Below are positions 41,656 through 51,282 of a DNA stretch of 64,000 nucleotides, piece after piece (position 1 is the stretch's first letter; the number at the start of each line of letters is the position of its first letter). The position numbers and the translations under genes are program-made. The notes beneath the pieces were generated by a model. The model ran no database searches and was not told the DNA's origin. It worked only from the letters and a program-made list of their open reading frames with translations. This DNA is from Kiritimatiellia bacterium (GTDB taxonomy: Bacteria > Verrucomicrobiota > Kiritimatiellia > RFP12 > UBA1067): positions 39,972-103,971 of the forward strand of contig JAFXTB010000110.1 in NCBI GenBank assembly GCA_017525225.1, read 5' to 3'.

Positions 41656-42761
41656 TTCCCCCTCCTGCCCTTCTTCTCCTTTTTCGCCCCGTGCTCCTGG
41701 GACATCACAGCAAGAACCTTCTTGAGATCCTGGACGCGCGACTTGTCCGCCACAAGCACCGACTGGCCCGTGGCGACGATCACGAGGTTGTTCACCCCGA
41801 GAACGGCCACCTTCGGTCCGCTGGCGTCGGAGATGGCGACAGTGTCGGCGACATCCAGGACGGCCACGTCGCCTTTGAGGACGTTGTGCCGCGCATCGGT
41901 CGCGAGATGCCTGTCGGCGCTAGACCAGGTGCCCACGTCGTCCCAGCCAAAGTCGCCCTCTGAGACGATGATGTTCGAGGCCTTCTCCATCACCGCGTAA
42001 TCGATCGATATGCGCGGAAGGCCGGGATAGCGCTCCGACAGGACCTTCGCGACGGCACGGCGGGGATCGGCCACGGCGGACTCCAGCGACGCAAGCTCCG
42101 GGGATCCCTTAGCGAGCGCGGCCTTCATCGTGGAGACCTTCCACACGAACATCCCAGCGTTCCACGCGTATCCGCCCGAGGCGAGGTAGCGTTTCGCGGT
42201 CGGGGCGTCCGGCTTTTCCACGAACCTGCGCGCGCGCCTGAACGAAGTGGCCGTGCCGGTATCGACCTTTTCCCCCATCTGTATGTAGCCGAAGCCCGTC
42301 GCGGGGTAGTCCGGGGTGACACCCATCGTGACTATGTCGTCCGAATCCGCCGCCGCGCGCGCCGCGTCCGCAAGGACGCACCTGAACGCCTTCACGTCGC
42401 CCATGATATGGTCTGCCGTGAGGATTGCCGCCACGGCGCCCTCGCCCGCCCTTCTTTCCACGACTCCACACGCCGTGGCGACGGCGGCCGCCGTATCGCG
42501 CCGGCAAGGCTCCGCTATCACGTTCGCACGCGGCAACATCGGAAGCTCGCGCCGCGTGGCCGCCACGAGCGCCGACGCCGTGACTACGAGTATGCGCTCT
42601 GGCGGCACGAGCCCCAGAAGGCGGTCCACGGACTGCCTCAGGAGCGACTTCCCACCGAACACGGAAAGGAACTGCTTGGGTCTGTCGGGCGTCGAGAGCG
42701 GCCAGAACCGCTCGCCGCTTCCACCAGAGAGTATGACGGCATGGAAGGTTGTCCGCTTCAC
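41652..42761 (-). CDS. manC: Mannose-1-phosphate guanylyltransferase
   Basis: The protein has 369 residues from a GTG at 42761, which overlaps the ribBA stop (GTGA). The pyrophosphorylase signature [14 protein letters not shown] and RPKQFLS open the chain; FVEKP and WNAGMFVW mark the substrate pocket. It makes GDP-mannose for surface glycans. The C-terminal phosphomannose isomerase domain of two-domain ManC proteins is missing, and the tail is basic ([10 protein letters not shown]). Confidence 0.93.
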   Translation of the reverse strand: MKRTTFHAVILSGGSGERFWPLSTPDRPKQFLSVFGGKSLLRQSVDRLLGLVPPERILVVTASALVAATRRELPMLPRANVIAEPCRRDTAAAVATACGVVERRAGEGAVAAILTADHIMGDVKAFRCVLADAARAAADSDDIVTMGVTPDYPATGFGYIQMGEKVDTGTATSFRRARRFVEKPDAPTAKRYLASGGYAWNAGMFVWKVSTMKAALAKGSPELASLESAVADPRRAVAKVLSERYPGLPRISIDYAVMEKASNIIVSEGDFGWDDVGTWSSADRHLATDARHNVLKGDVAVLDVADTVAISDASGPKVAVLGVNNLVIVATGQSVLVADKSRVQDLKKVLAVMSQEHGAKKEKKGRRGK

Positions 42762-43948
42762 AGCATGTGCCCCATCTTCTCGCGCTTCGTGTCGAGATAT
42801 CGCCGGTCGAACTCGCCGGGCGGAATGACGATCGGGACGCGCTCCACGATCTCGATCCCGTATCCCGCGAGGCCGCGTATCTTGCACGGGTTGTTCGTCA
42901 TGAGCCGTATCTTGGATATCCCGAGATCCACGAGCATCTGCGCCCCCGCGCCGTAGTCCCGGAGATCCGGCGGGAATCCGAGGCGCACGTTCGCCTCCAC
43001 GGTATCGAGCCCCTGCTCCTGGAGGTGGTATGCATGGAGCTTGTTCTCGAGCCCTATTCCGCGCCCCTCCTGGCGCATGTAGAGCACCGCCCCGCGCCCC
43101 TCCGCCTCGATCATCCGCATCGCCGCGTGGAGCTGGTCGCCGCAGTCGCAGCGGGCGCTGCCGAGGACGTCGCCCGTGAAGCATTCGGAATGGACGCGCA
43201 CCAGCACCGGCTCCGGCAGGGACAGGTCGCCCTTGATGAGGGCGAGATGCTCCAGGCCGTCCGGCTCGCTCCTGTACATCCGCAGGCGGAAGCGCCAGAA
43301 CGCGGTGGGCAGGTCAACCTCCTCCACGCATCTGACGAGGCGCTCGGTCTGGCGGCGGTATGCGATGAGAGAGGCTATCGACATCATCTTGAGACCATGT
43401 TCCGCCGCGAACCGCTCGAGGTCGGGAAGGCGCGCCATCTGCCCGTCGTCACGCATTATCTCGCAGCAAAGTCCCATCTCCCTCAGTCCGGCGAGCCGGC
43501 ATAGATCCACGGTCGCCTCGGTATGCCCGGCCCGCTTGAGCACCCCGCCCGCACGTGCCTCCAGCGGGAACATGTGCCCCGGCCGGCGGAAGTCCTCAGG
43601 CCGCGCACCCTCCCGCGCGCAGGCGAGCGCCGTCATCGAACGCTCCGCCGCCGAGATGCCCGTGGTGGTGTCCACCGCGTCTATCGACACCGTGAAGGCG
43701 GTCTGGTGGTTGTCGGTGTTGTTGGCGACCATCTGCTCGAGTCCAAGCCTCGCCGTGCACTCGCGCGACATCGGCATGCAGATGAGCCCCTTCGCGTACG
43801 TGGCCATGAAGTTGACGTTCGCCGTGGTGGCGAATTCGGCCGCGCAGATGCAGTCGCCTTCGTTCTCGCGGTCCTCGTCGTCCGTGACCACGATTATCTC
43901 GCCGCGCTTCAACGCCGCGACGCAGTCTTCAACGGGATCGAATTTCAT
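42758..43948 (-). CDS. ribBA: Bifunctional DHBP synthase / GTP cyclohydrolase II
   Basis: The protein has 396 residues from the ATG at 43948, overlapping the VWA protein stop by 4 bp. The N-terminal RibB half has [12 protein letters not shown], which makes the four-carbon unit of riboflavin. The C-terminal RibA half has the zinc motif [17 protein letters not shown] and [10 protein letters not shown], which opens GTP. Both halves look intact. It is the only riboflavin gene in the window. Confidence 0.96.
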   Translation of the reverse strand: MKFDPVEDCVAALKRGEIIVVTDDEDRENEGDCICAAEFATTANVNFMATYAKGLICMPMSRECTARLGLEQMVANNTDNHQTAFTVSIDAVDTTTGISAAERSMTALACAREGARPEDFRRPGHMFPLEARAGGVLKRAGHTEATVDLCRLAGLREMGLCCEIMRDDGQMARLPDLERFAAEHGLKMMSIASLIAYRRQTERLVRCVEEVDLPTAFWRFRLRMYRSEPDGLEHLALIKGDLSLPEPVLVRVHSECFTGDVLGSARCDCGDQLHAAMRMIEAEGRGAVLYMRQEGRGIGLENKLHAYHLQEQGLDTVEANVRLGFPPDLRDYGAGAQMLVDLGISKIRLMTNNPCKIRGLAGYGIEIVERVPIVIPPGEFDRRYLDTKREKMGHML

Positions 43949-45912
43949 CTTGACGCATCCGTCTTTCCCAGTTCCGACTCGTATGGTATAGCCACGTTGA
44001 AATGGCTGGAGAAGAGCTTGAGGTCCCGGAGAAGCGTCTCGTCCGGGCGGCAGGCGTACTCGCCCACGAGCGCGTACAGCCGGCGCTGCGCCCATTCGCG
44101 GCGCACGTTCTCGTCAAGCGTCTTCGCTGGGTCGAACACAAGCCGGAACACGTCCTTGTGCGCCTGCGTGCCGTTCAGGCCCCGCACGACGAACACCAGC
44201 TCCTTGCTGGACGACGGGCAGACACCGTATATGTCGATGGGTCTGCCGACATAGAGGTGCGTGACCCTCGTAGGATACGCCTCGGCCCGCGAAGCCGTGG
44301 CGAAGGATATGGATACGTCGGTCAGCACCGGATCCTGGAATCTCGCCGCAAGCTCAGGGATCCCGTCCGCCGCATGCCAGCGTATACCCGAGTGACGGGT
44401 CCATTCGCCACGGTTCCCGCGCGTGAGCATGTCCATCAGATAGGCGTTCGCCTCCTCCTTCACGCCGTACATGTACACCGATATCAGCCCGCCGTTCAGA
44501 TCCGTGAAGGTGGAGATGATCTCCGCGGAGCGCGTCATGCCGCTCGTGGGCTCGCCGTCCGTTATGACGAGCGCGATGAGCGGACGCGCCGGCGAACGCG
44601 GCACGGCGAGCACGCTGCGGAGCGTCTTGAACACGTCGGTGCGGCCATGGGCCGTGAGGTTGCGCAGCCAGCGGTCGGCCTGCTCCACTGATGCCGCGTC
44701 CACATCGCGCCAGCTCGGGAACAGGTAGGTGAACTTGTCGCGGAACGCCACCACGTTGAAGCGGTCGTTGGAGTTTAGCGTGCGTATCGCGTCCGACACC
44801 GCGCGGCGGCAGGACTTCAGACGGTCGTTCGCTATCGAGCCGGATGCATCCAGCAGGTACACCACATCCTTGGGGATGACCTCCAGCGGGTTGCGAGGAT
44901 TTGAGGAGATGCGGATGCGGAAGTACTTGAAGTCCGGCCGGTTCGGATCGGTCCAGTGCGCCAGGTCGCAGCGCACGTTAGTGGCAAACGGCTCCGCAGG
45001 CTGTTCATCGCGCAGCTCGCGCACCGCCTCCTTCTCGCGCACGACCACCTTCTCGTCCACCTTCGGCATCACGGGCTGCGGCACTTCCTTGGTCTCCGGG
45101 GGCTTGGGGACGGGCGGCGGCTTCTCGGCGGCCTGCTCCGCGGCGGCAGTCGCCGCCTTCGCGGCCGCCATGGCGGCCGCACCTATCGCATCCGACCCGA
45201 ACGCTAGCGAATCCCCGGGCGCGCCGGTTCCGAAGCCAGGCAGAGGCGGCGCAGGCGGAGGTGGAATCGCCGTCGCCACGCCGCCGGACTTCGCCGTGCC
45301 GGATGAGGACGAGCTAGATGAGGAAGAGCCAGATGAGGACGAGCCCCCTGTGGCCGTCGCCGCCGCGCCGGTTCCCGCCACGCCTTCCGTGGCGTACAGC
45401 AGATCGGATGGCGGCAGGATGTCCGCCCCGACAAGAGGCGCGGCCTCAGTGGTGACGGCCTGCGGCATCGGCAGCTGCTCGTCCGCCGCCACTGGATGGT
45501 CGAGGATGTCCAGCCGCTCGTGCACCTTCCATTCCGCCGGCTGCGGCTCGGGCGGGGGCGCGGTGGGAACGGGCGCAGATTTCACGGCGGACACGGGCGG
45601 GGCCTTCTCCGTAGGCGAATCGGCAAGCCTGGCCACGCGCTCCTGCATGCTCTCCACCACCGGCGCCGCCGCAGGACGACCCCGCACGTTCTCGGCGGCG
45701 AGTGGATCGCCCGTATGGCGCGCCACGTGCATGGTCGGCATGTCGCGCGTCCAGCGCCGCCGGCCACGGGCCGCGGCGTCCGAAAACGTGTTGAACGAGC
45801 ATTCGCGCAGATAGAACGTCAGAGCCACATGCGCCGCCAGCGACAGCATGAGCGCGAAGATCAGCGCCGCGTACGATCTCTCGCGGTCTTCCGTTGTCGT
45901 CTCAGGGGTCAT
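43945..45912 (-). CDS. Membrane-anchored VWA-domain protein
   Basis: The protein has 655 residues. A single N-terminal helix ([20 protein letters not shown], about residues 15-34) is followed by a long Pro/Ala/Ser-rich linker with a poly-Ser tract near residue 195. The VWA domain begins [16 protein letters not shown] (MIDAS motif DxSGS) near residue 350, with [12 protein letters not shown] and [11 protein letters not shown]. The N-terminus recalls TonB-like anchored proteins, though no TonB C-terminal domain is present. It overlaps the TPR protein gene by 11 bp and is probably a partner in an envelope complex. Confidence 0.78.
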   Translation of the reverse strand: MTPETTTEDRERSYAALIFALMLSLAAHVALTFYLRECSFNTFSDAAARGRRRWTRDMPTMHVARHTGDPLAAENVRGRPAAAPVVESMQERVARLADSPTEKAPPVSAVKSAPVPTAPPPEPQPAEWKVHERLDILDHPVAADEQLPMPQAVTTEAAPLVGADILPPSDLLYATEGVAGTGAAATATGGSSSSGSSSSSSSSSGTAKSGGVATAIPPPPAPPLPGFGTGAPGDSLAFGSDAIGAAAMAAAKAATAAAEQAAEKPPPVPKPPETKEVPQPVMPKVDEKVVVREKEAVRELRDEQPAEPFATNVRCDLAHWTDPNRPDFKYFRIRISSNPRNPLEVIPKDVVYLLDASGSIANDRLKSCRRAVSDAIRTLNSNDRFNVVAFRDKFTYLFPSWRDVDAASVEQADRWLRNLTAHGRTDVFKTLRSVLAVPRSPARPLIALVITDGEPTSGMTRSAEIISTFTDLNGGLISVYMYGVKEEANAYLMDMLTRGNRGEWTRHSGIRWHAADGIPELAARFQDPVLTDVSISFATASRAEAYPTRVTHLYVGRPIDIYGVCPSSSKELVFVVRGLNGTQAHKDVFRLVFDPAKTLDENVRREWAQRRLYALVGEYACRPDETLLRDLKLFSSHFNVAIPYESELGKTDASR

Positions 45913-47944
45913 AGCGCCTCTTCAGATCGGCGGCAAGCTCGTCCGCCTCCTTAGTCTTTCCCTGCTTGCGCAGTATCTCCACCGCGCGGCGCATGGCCGG
46001 CGGCACCACCTGTGCGTCGTCGAACAACGTCGCGACAAGCATGTAGTATCCGAGCGCGGAAGTCTCCAGGCCACGCGCGTCCTCGTTCGCCGCGAGCGCC
46101 GCGTACGCCTGCATCCGCACCCCCGCCAGGTTGTTGGCCTGCGCCCGCGTTACCGCGTCGCCGAGATGGGCCGCGGCCTCGGCGTGCCGCCCGTTCGCCG
46201 CCTCGAACTTCCCTAGCCGAAGCGCCGCATGCGCACCGCGGTCCGTCTTCACATCCACCGCCAGCGCGCGGCCGTATGCGGCGGCGGCCGCATCGCCCAT
46301 GCCCTTGCGCTCGAGCGCCTCGCCCGCGATCTCGGCGGCTATCTGCTTCCAGGCCGGATCAGATGTGCGGCGTTCAAGCGTTTCAGCCGCCTTGCGCGCG
46401 GTGTCCAGAAGATCCTGCGAGAGCGACGTCTCCGCCAGCCATGCAAGCTCGGCATCCGGCAGGCGTGCCACTACCTTTGTGCCGAGAATCTCCGCCATCG
46501 CCTTGACCGCCGCCACGTTGTCGCCCCGCTTCTGCAGAATGTACGCGAGCTCGAGCTGTATCTCGCGCGTGAACTCTGGCGTCGGCTTTGCCGCCAGCGC
46601 GGCGGAAAACAGCTTCTCGGCCTCGGGCAGATCGTTTGCGCCGCGCGCAGCGACTCCGCGCCAGTAGAGGATCGGGGAGTCCTTCACCTGGTCCGGGAAG
46701 CGGCGTGCCAGCTCGTCGAAGGACCGGTTCGCCGCGAGATACTCCTTCGCGCGTATCTCCTCGATCCCGCGCATCCTGAGAATGTCCGCCGCGAACGGCG
46801 TGTCCGGATCGGCGGCAAGCATCTCCGACCATGCGCGGATTGCCGCCTCGCCATTCCCCAGTCTCGACTCGAACGAACCCACCATGTACCGCGCGCGGGC
46901 CGCCAGCGGCGACTTGAGCGCCGCCACCCGGCGCGCATACTCCAGCGCCTTTTTCCAGTCCCCGAGGGCCGCCGCCGCCTCGTAGCCGCAGGTGAGCGCG
47001 CTGTCCGCCACTACGGCCGGCGGATCGCCGCGTGTCGCCAGCGCGGAAAGTACGGCCTTGTGGTCGCCTTTCGCCGACAAGAGCGCCAGCCGTTCCGACC
47101 AGAGCAGATCGGCGTACTTGCCGCCGGGAAACGCCGACAGCGCGGCATCGTAGACCTTGAGCGCGTCGTCACGCCGTTCAAGCGCGCGAAGCGATACGGC
47201 CGCCAGGTACAGGGAATCCTCGCTCTTCGTCGTGCGGATCAGCTCCTTGGCGATTTCAAGCGCCTCGGCGTGCCGGCCCGCGAGATGGCAGGACCACGCC
47301 GCGTACGGACGCGCCTTAACGGCACGGCGGCCGGACGGATCGAGCTTCATCAGCCGGGCGAACAGCGATGCCGCCTCGCCATAGCGGCTGTCGCGGTAGC
47401 AGAGCATCCCGGCAGAGTAAAGAGCCTCCACCACGATACGGCTGTCCGGAGAGCCCGCGAAATCCAAATATGTAGCGAGGGCACGCCGGCGTTCGGCCGG
47501 GTCGGAGGATTCCGCGCGATGCTCGGCAAGATGGTAGCGCGCCGCGTTGCGTACGGCCTTGGGAACGTCTTCACGGTCCAGCGGCTCCAGCAGGCGAAGG
47601 CGTTCCGCCCCTTTCGCGGCAAGCGCCACCGCGAGCCGAGCATAGTCGGCATAGCGGGACTTCGGATACTCCGCCACTATCTTGCGGCTTTGCGCCAGCG
47701 CCTCGTCCTTCCGGCCCAGCGCCAGGTACTCCTCGCCCAGATGGTACGCGAGCTCGTCACCCGCCACGCCGGGCGCGCCTATCACCGATTCAAGCTCCTT
47801 CAGGGCCTCGTCATGCAGACCGCGCCGCGCGAACTCCTTGGCAAGCGCGAAGCGATCCGCCGGCAGGGCGGATGAAACCGCCCATGCCGTCCATGCGGCA
47901 AGGATGGCCGACGCTAGGGCCAGAATGTGCGGTATTCTTGTCAT
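45902..47944 (-). CDS. Secreted TPR-repeat protein
   Basis: The protein has 680 residues with a signal peptide (about 26) and at least ten tetratricopeptide-like helical repeats (for example YHLGEEYLALGRKDEALAQSR and AAVSLRALERRDDALKVYD), followed by a final EILRKQGKTKEADELAADLK. TPR solenoids usually act as periplasmic protein scaffolds. It is the first gene of a TPR-VWA-ribBA-manC run that starts at a leaderless promoter. Confidence 0.85.
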   Translation of the reverse strand: MTRIPHILALASAILAAWTAWAVSSALPADRFALAKEFARRGLHDEALKELESVIGAPGVAGDELAYHLGEEYLALGRKDEALAQSRKIVAEYPKSRYADYARLAVALAAKGAERLRLLEPLDREDVPKAVRNAARYHLAEHRAESSDPAERRRALATYLDFAGSPDSRIVVEALYSAGMLCYRDSRYGEAASLFARLMKLDPSGRRAVKARPYAAWSCHLAGRHAEALEIAKELIRTTKSEDSLYLAAVSLRALERRDDALKVYDAALSAFPGGKYADLLWSERLALLSAKGDHKAVLSALATRGDPPAVVADSALTCGYEAAAALGDWKKALEYARRVAALKSPLAARARYMVGSFESRLGNGEAAIRAWSEMLAADPDTPFAADILRMRGIEEIRAKEYLAANRSFDELARRFPDQVKDSPILYWRGVAARGANDLPEAEKLFSAALAAKPTPEFTREIQLELAYILQKRGDNVAAVKAMAEILGTKVVARLPDAELAWLAETSLSQDLLDTARKAAETLERRTSDPAWKQIAAEIAGEALERKGMGDAAAAAYGRALAVDVKTDRGAHAALRLGKFEAANGRHAEAAAHLGDAVTRAQANNLAGVRMQAYAALAANEDARGLETSALGYYMLVATLFDDAQVVPPAMRRAVEILRKQGKTKEADELAADLKRRYDP

Positions 47945-47952
47945 GCAGCCGT

Positions 47953-47958
47953 ATTATA
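47953..47958 (-). promoter_or_regulatory. -10 box of the TPR-VWA-ribBA-manC operon promoter
   Basis: The minus strand reads TATGGTATAAT, then 8 nt, then the ATG at 47944, without a ribosome-binding site. Confidence 0.65.
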
Positions 47959-48006
47959 CCATAGATTCATGCACAATGCCTAACGGAAAACAAACCTCCG
48001 TACATG

Positions 48007-48996
48007 TCACCTTTCATCCTTCGGCGGACGGTTCATCAGCGTCGAAAGCGCGTCCGCCACGGGCATATCCTCGTTGCAGACCCTGTACACCACCTCGGTT
48101 ATGGGCATCTCCACGCCCAGTGTGCGCGCCCTCTCGCGCACGACATGCGCATTCCACACGCCTTCAGCCACCATCTGCATCGACGCCGTTATGTCCGATA
48201 TGCGCTCGCCGCGCCCAAGCCGCTCGCCCACCGTGTGGTTGCGCGAATGGCGCGAGGTGCACGTCACTATCAGGTCACCTATCCCGGAGAGCCCCGCCAT
48301 CGTCTGCGGCTTCGCGCCGCATGCGCAGGCGAAGCGCGACATCTCCGCGAGACCGCGCGTGATCAGCGCGGCGCGCGTGTTGTCGCCGAAGCCCAGACCG
48401 TCCGAACAGCCCACCGCGATCGCGATCACATTCTTCACCGCGCCGCCCGTCTCCACGCCCACGGGATCGTCCGACGTATACACGCGGAACTTCGGCCCGT
48501 TCCATACGGCCTGCACCGCACGGGCGTCATCCAGGTCCTCCGACGCCGCCACTATCGTGGTCGGCATGCCGCGCGCGACCTCTTCGGCGTGGGTTGGCCC
48601 GGAAAGCACCACTATGCGCCTCAGGCCGAGCGCCGAACGCGCAAGCTCGCTCATGCGCGCATGCGTCCTTTCGCAGAGGCCCTTGGTGAGCGATACCGCA
48701 AGTACATCCGGCGAAACCAGTCCGACGAAGGATGCGCACACCCCCTCGTAGAAGCGCGACGGCGATGCAAGCACCACGATCTCGGCCCCCGCCACGGCCT
48801 CGGCGCGATCCGACGTCCAGCGGATCGTCTCAGGCAGCGCCACGCCGGGCAGATAGCGCGGATTGCTGCGCATCCGGCGGATGTCGTCGATGTAGTCCGC
48901 GAAAGGTCCCCACACCGTCACATCGTGTCCGTATCCGGACAGCAGCAGGGCGTTGGCCGTACCCCATCCGCCATCTCCTATGATCGCTATCTTCAT
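48007..48996 (-). CDS. gpsA: NAD(P)-dependent glycerol-3-phosphate dehydrogenase
   Basis: The protein has 329 residues. The NAD site is IAIIGDGGWGTANALLL at the N-terminus, and VLSGPTHAEEVARGMPT and ETGGAVKNVIAIAVG (catalytic Lys) follow. It supplies sn-glycerol-3-phosphate for phospholipids. It is transcribed separately, after the tRNA-Leu gene on the same strand. No plsY is adjacent. Confidence 0.95.
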   Translation of the reverse strand: MKIAIIGDGGWGTANALLLSGYGHDVTVWGPFADYIDDIRRMRSNPRYLPGVALPETIRWTSDRAEAVAGAEIVVLASPSRFYEGVCASFVGLVSPDVLAVSLTKGLCERTHARMSELARSALGLRRIVVLSGPTHAEEVARGMPTTIVAASEDLDDARAVQAVWNGPKFRVYTSDDPVGVETGGAVKNVIAIAVGCSDGLGFGDNTRAALITRGLAEMSRFACACGAKPQTMAGLSGIGDLIVTCTSRHSRNHTVGERLGRGERISDITASMQMVAEGVWNAHVVRERARTLGVEMPITEVVYRVCNEDMPVADALSTLMNRPPKDER

Positions 48997-49053
48997 CTGT
49001 TTGCCTCTCCTTCAAGATATCGTACCATCGCCATCAGCCTGCAGCGGCAAGCA

Positions 49054-49140
49054 TGGTGCCGGAGACGGGGTTCGAACCCGTACGGAGTATCCTCCAGCGG
49101 ATTTTAAGTCCGCTGCGTCTGCCAATTACGCCACTCCGGC
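49054..49140 (-). tRNA. tRNA-Leu (anticodon TAA)
   Basis: The 87-nt gene has acceptor arms GCCGGAG and CTCCGGC, a D arm with GGCGTAATTGGCAGACGC, an anticodon loop CTTAAAA (anticodon TAA) in a GCGGA/TCCGC stem, and a long variable arm expected for leucine. The T loop is GGGTTCGAACCCC, and CCA is encoded in the DNA. Confidence 0.96.
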
Positions 49141-49176
49141 GGATTGCGGACAGTCTATCAAATTTACCCACTGGAA

Positions 49177-50097
49177 TCAAGCCGATGTTCCATTCGAGTC
49201 CGGCTCGATGTGCACTACCACGTCGTCGACGTCTATTCCGGCCTGCACCACGGCTTCCTTGACCGCATGCCCCACGGCATGGCCGTCCGAGACCGTCAGA
49301 GAAGGATCCACCTGCACATGCAGATCGGCCTGGTACGCCCTTCCATAGCGCCTGGCTCGGACCTTGTGTATGCCGGCAACGCCCGGCACGGTCCGTGCGA
49401 CGGCCGCCACGGCGGACGCCTTGCCGTCCATGCTCGCGTCCACAAGCTCCTCCAGCGCCGGCTTTGCAAGCTTCCATGCCACGCGTAGCACGAATGCGCC
49501 CACAAGCAGCGCGCCGGCGGCATCTACCCACGCCAGCGACGGCTGGAACCATGCGATCGCCACTACCACGGCCACAGGTACCGAGCTCAAGGCGTCGGAA
49601 CGGTGGTGCCAGGCGTTCGATTCGAGCGCAGGCGACTTCACGCACCTGGCCACATGCCGGGTCCAGCGGAAGAGCACCTCCTTCAAGGCGACGGACAGAA
49701 GCGCGAGCCCGGCGGCGGCGATTCCCGGCGGCCGCGCCTCGCGGAACGCGCGCAGCCGCTCCACGGCCTGTACGCCCAGCTCCCAGGCCACCACCGCGAG
49801 GGCAATGGCTATCGCCACCGTCACAAGCGCCTCGATCTTGCCATGTCCGTATGGATGCCGCTCGTCCGCAGGCGCCATCCAGTAGCGTACGCCAAGGAGC
49901 ACCGCGAGATCGGTGACCAGGTCGGACGCCGAATGCACGGCGTCCGCCACAAGGGCCTGCGAGGCGCAGAGCCATCCTGTCACGGCCTTGGCGACGGCCA
50001 GCGCGACGTTCAGCGCCATGCCGGCGAGCGTCACGCGCCGCACGGCCCCCACTATCTCACGGTGGTCCGCGGAGGAATGGTCGATGCCTGCATTCAT
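49177..50097 (-). CDS. Cation diffusion facilitator (CDF) efflux protein
   Basis: The protein has 306 residues from the ATG at 50097. Six membrane helices are expected, with the metal-site motifs HSASDLVTD and HHRSDALSS on helices 2 and 5. A cytoplasmic domain (about residue 220 on) ends VVVHIEP. CDF proteins export Zn2+, Mn2+, Fe2+ or Co2+ against protons. The Asp/His pairs fit zinc- or iron-type members, but the metal is not decided. It is divergent from cysK across a 239-bp gap. Confidence 0.9.
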   Translation of the reverse strand: MNAGIDHSSADHREIVGAVRRVTLAGMALNVALAVAKAVTGWLCASQALVADAVHSASDLVTDLAVLLGVRYWMAPADERHPYGHGKIEALVTVAIAIALAVVAWELGVQAVERLRAFREARPPGIAAAGLALLSVALKEVLFRWTRHVARCVKSPALESNAWHHRSDALSSVPVAVVVAIAWFQPSLAWVDAAGALLVGAFVLRVAWKLAKPALEELVDASMDGKASAVAAVARTVPGVAGIHKVRARRYGRAYQADLHVQVDPSLTVSDGHAVGHAVKEAVVQAGIDVDDVVVHIEPDSNGTSA

Positions 50098-50277
50098 GGC
50101 GCTGTCTGTCTGTCTCTCATGTCGGAAGCCTGTCCTGCATTGCCAGAACGCGCACATTATGGCACATTTTCCCGCCACCTACAAGCACAAGTTTGCGGAA
50201 CGGTCCCTGGTCGAGATAGGTTCTGCCTATATCCCAAAGGTGCATTTTCCGATTACCTATGGTACAGGCAATGGTGC

Positions 50278-50283
50278 TATAAT
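50278..50283 (+). promoter_or_regulatory. -10 box of the cysK promoter
   Basis: TGGTGCTATAATATGCGG carries an extended -10 form. The ATG is 53 nt downstream of the box and has its own AAGGAAAGG, so this unit has a leader of about 45 nt. The rest of the 239-bp gap shows no further clear signal. Confidence 0.6.
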
Positions 50284-50336
50284 ATGCGGCGTCAACCACC
50301 GACAGTTTCTTAAAACACAAGGAAAGGAAAATCGCA

Positions 50337-51260
50337 ATGAGCAAGACAGCAAGGAACATCCTGGAGAAGGTGGGCGGCACGCCGCTCGTCGAGATCTCCG
50401 GCAAGTTGAACAAGGGCGGCGCGAAGGTGCTCGCAAAGGTCGAGTTCTTCAACCCCGGCGGCAGCGTGAAGGACCGCATCGCGCTCGCGATGGTCGAAGC
50501 GGCGGAGAAGGACGGCATCCTCAAGCCCGGCGCCACCATCATCGAGCCGACCAGCGGCAACACGGGCGTGGGTCTCGCGCTCGTGAGCGCCGTCAAGGGA
50601 TACCACCTGATCCTCACCATGCCCGAGACGATGAGCATCGAGCGCCGTAAGCTCGCGGCCGCATACGGCGCGGAGATCGTCCTCACGCCCGGCTCCGCCG
50701 GCATGAAGGGCGCGATCGCCAAGGCGAACGAACTTCGCGATTCGACGCCCGGCGCCGTGATACTGCAGCAGTTCGAGAACCCCGCCAACCCCGACTTCCA
50801 CTACCGCACGACCGGTCCGGAGGTCTGGGAGGGAACGGATGGTGAAGTCGCGGCGTTCGTCGCGGGCGTCGGCACGGGCGGCACGATCACCGGCACTGGC
50901 AGATACCTTAAGGAGAAGAATCCCGATGTGAAGCTCTTCGCCGTCGAGCCGGACACCTCACCCGTCCTTTCCGGCGGACAACCCGGGCCGCACAAGATCC
51001 AGGGCATAGGCGCGGGGTTCGTCCCGAAGGTGATGGACACCACCCTTCTCACCGAGGTCGTCAAGGCTTCCGCCGAGAACGCGGGCGCTACCGCGCGCGC
51101 TGCGGCGGCGAACGAAGGATTGCTTGTCGGCATCTCGTCCGGCGCGGCGCTATGGGCGGCACTGGAGCTCTCGAAGCGCCCCGAGTTCGCGGGCAAGACC
51201 ATCGTCGCGCTCCTTCCCGACACGGGCGAACGCTACCTCTCGACCTGGCTCTTCGAGTGA
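50337..51260 (+). CDS. cysK: Cysteine synthase A (O-acetylserine sulfhydrylase)
   Basis: The protein has 307 residues. VGGTPLVEI and the PLP lysine Lys45 in FNPGGSVKDRIA, then the substrate loop TSGNTGVGLAL and GVGTGGTITGTGRYLKE match CysK. It joins sulfide and O-acetylserine to make cysteine. Isolated from other sulfur genes, but the window also has a cysteine desulfurase. Confidence 0.95.
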   Translation: MSKTARNILEKVGGTPLVEISGKLNKGGAKVLAKVEFFNPGGSVKDRIALAMVEAAEKDGILKPGATIIEPTSGNTGVGLALVSAVKGYHLILTMPETMSIERRKLAAAYGAEIVLTPGSAGMKGAIAKANELRDSTPGAVILQQFENPANPDFHYRTTGPEVWEGTDGEVAAFVAGVGTGGTITGTGRYLKEKNPDVKLFAVEPDTSPVLSGGQPGPHKIQGIGAGFVPKVMDTTLLTEVVKASAENAGATARAAAANEGLLVGISSGAALWAALELSKRPEFAGKTIVALLPDTGERYLSTWLFE

Positions 51261-51282
51261 TGGCCTGGCTGCGGCCAGACCA

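Noticed and set aside
51261..51282. Bidirectional terminator between cysK and the GH127 gene
   Set aside because: A stem TGG-CTGG/CCAG-CCA exists, but the loop and mismatch make it weak and no T-tract follows.
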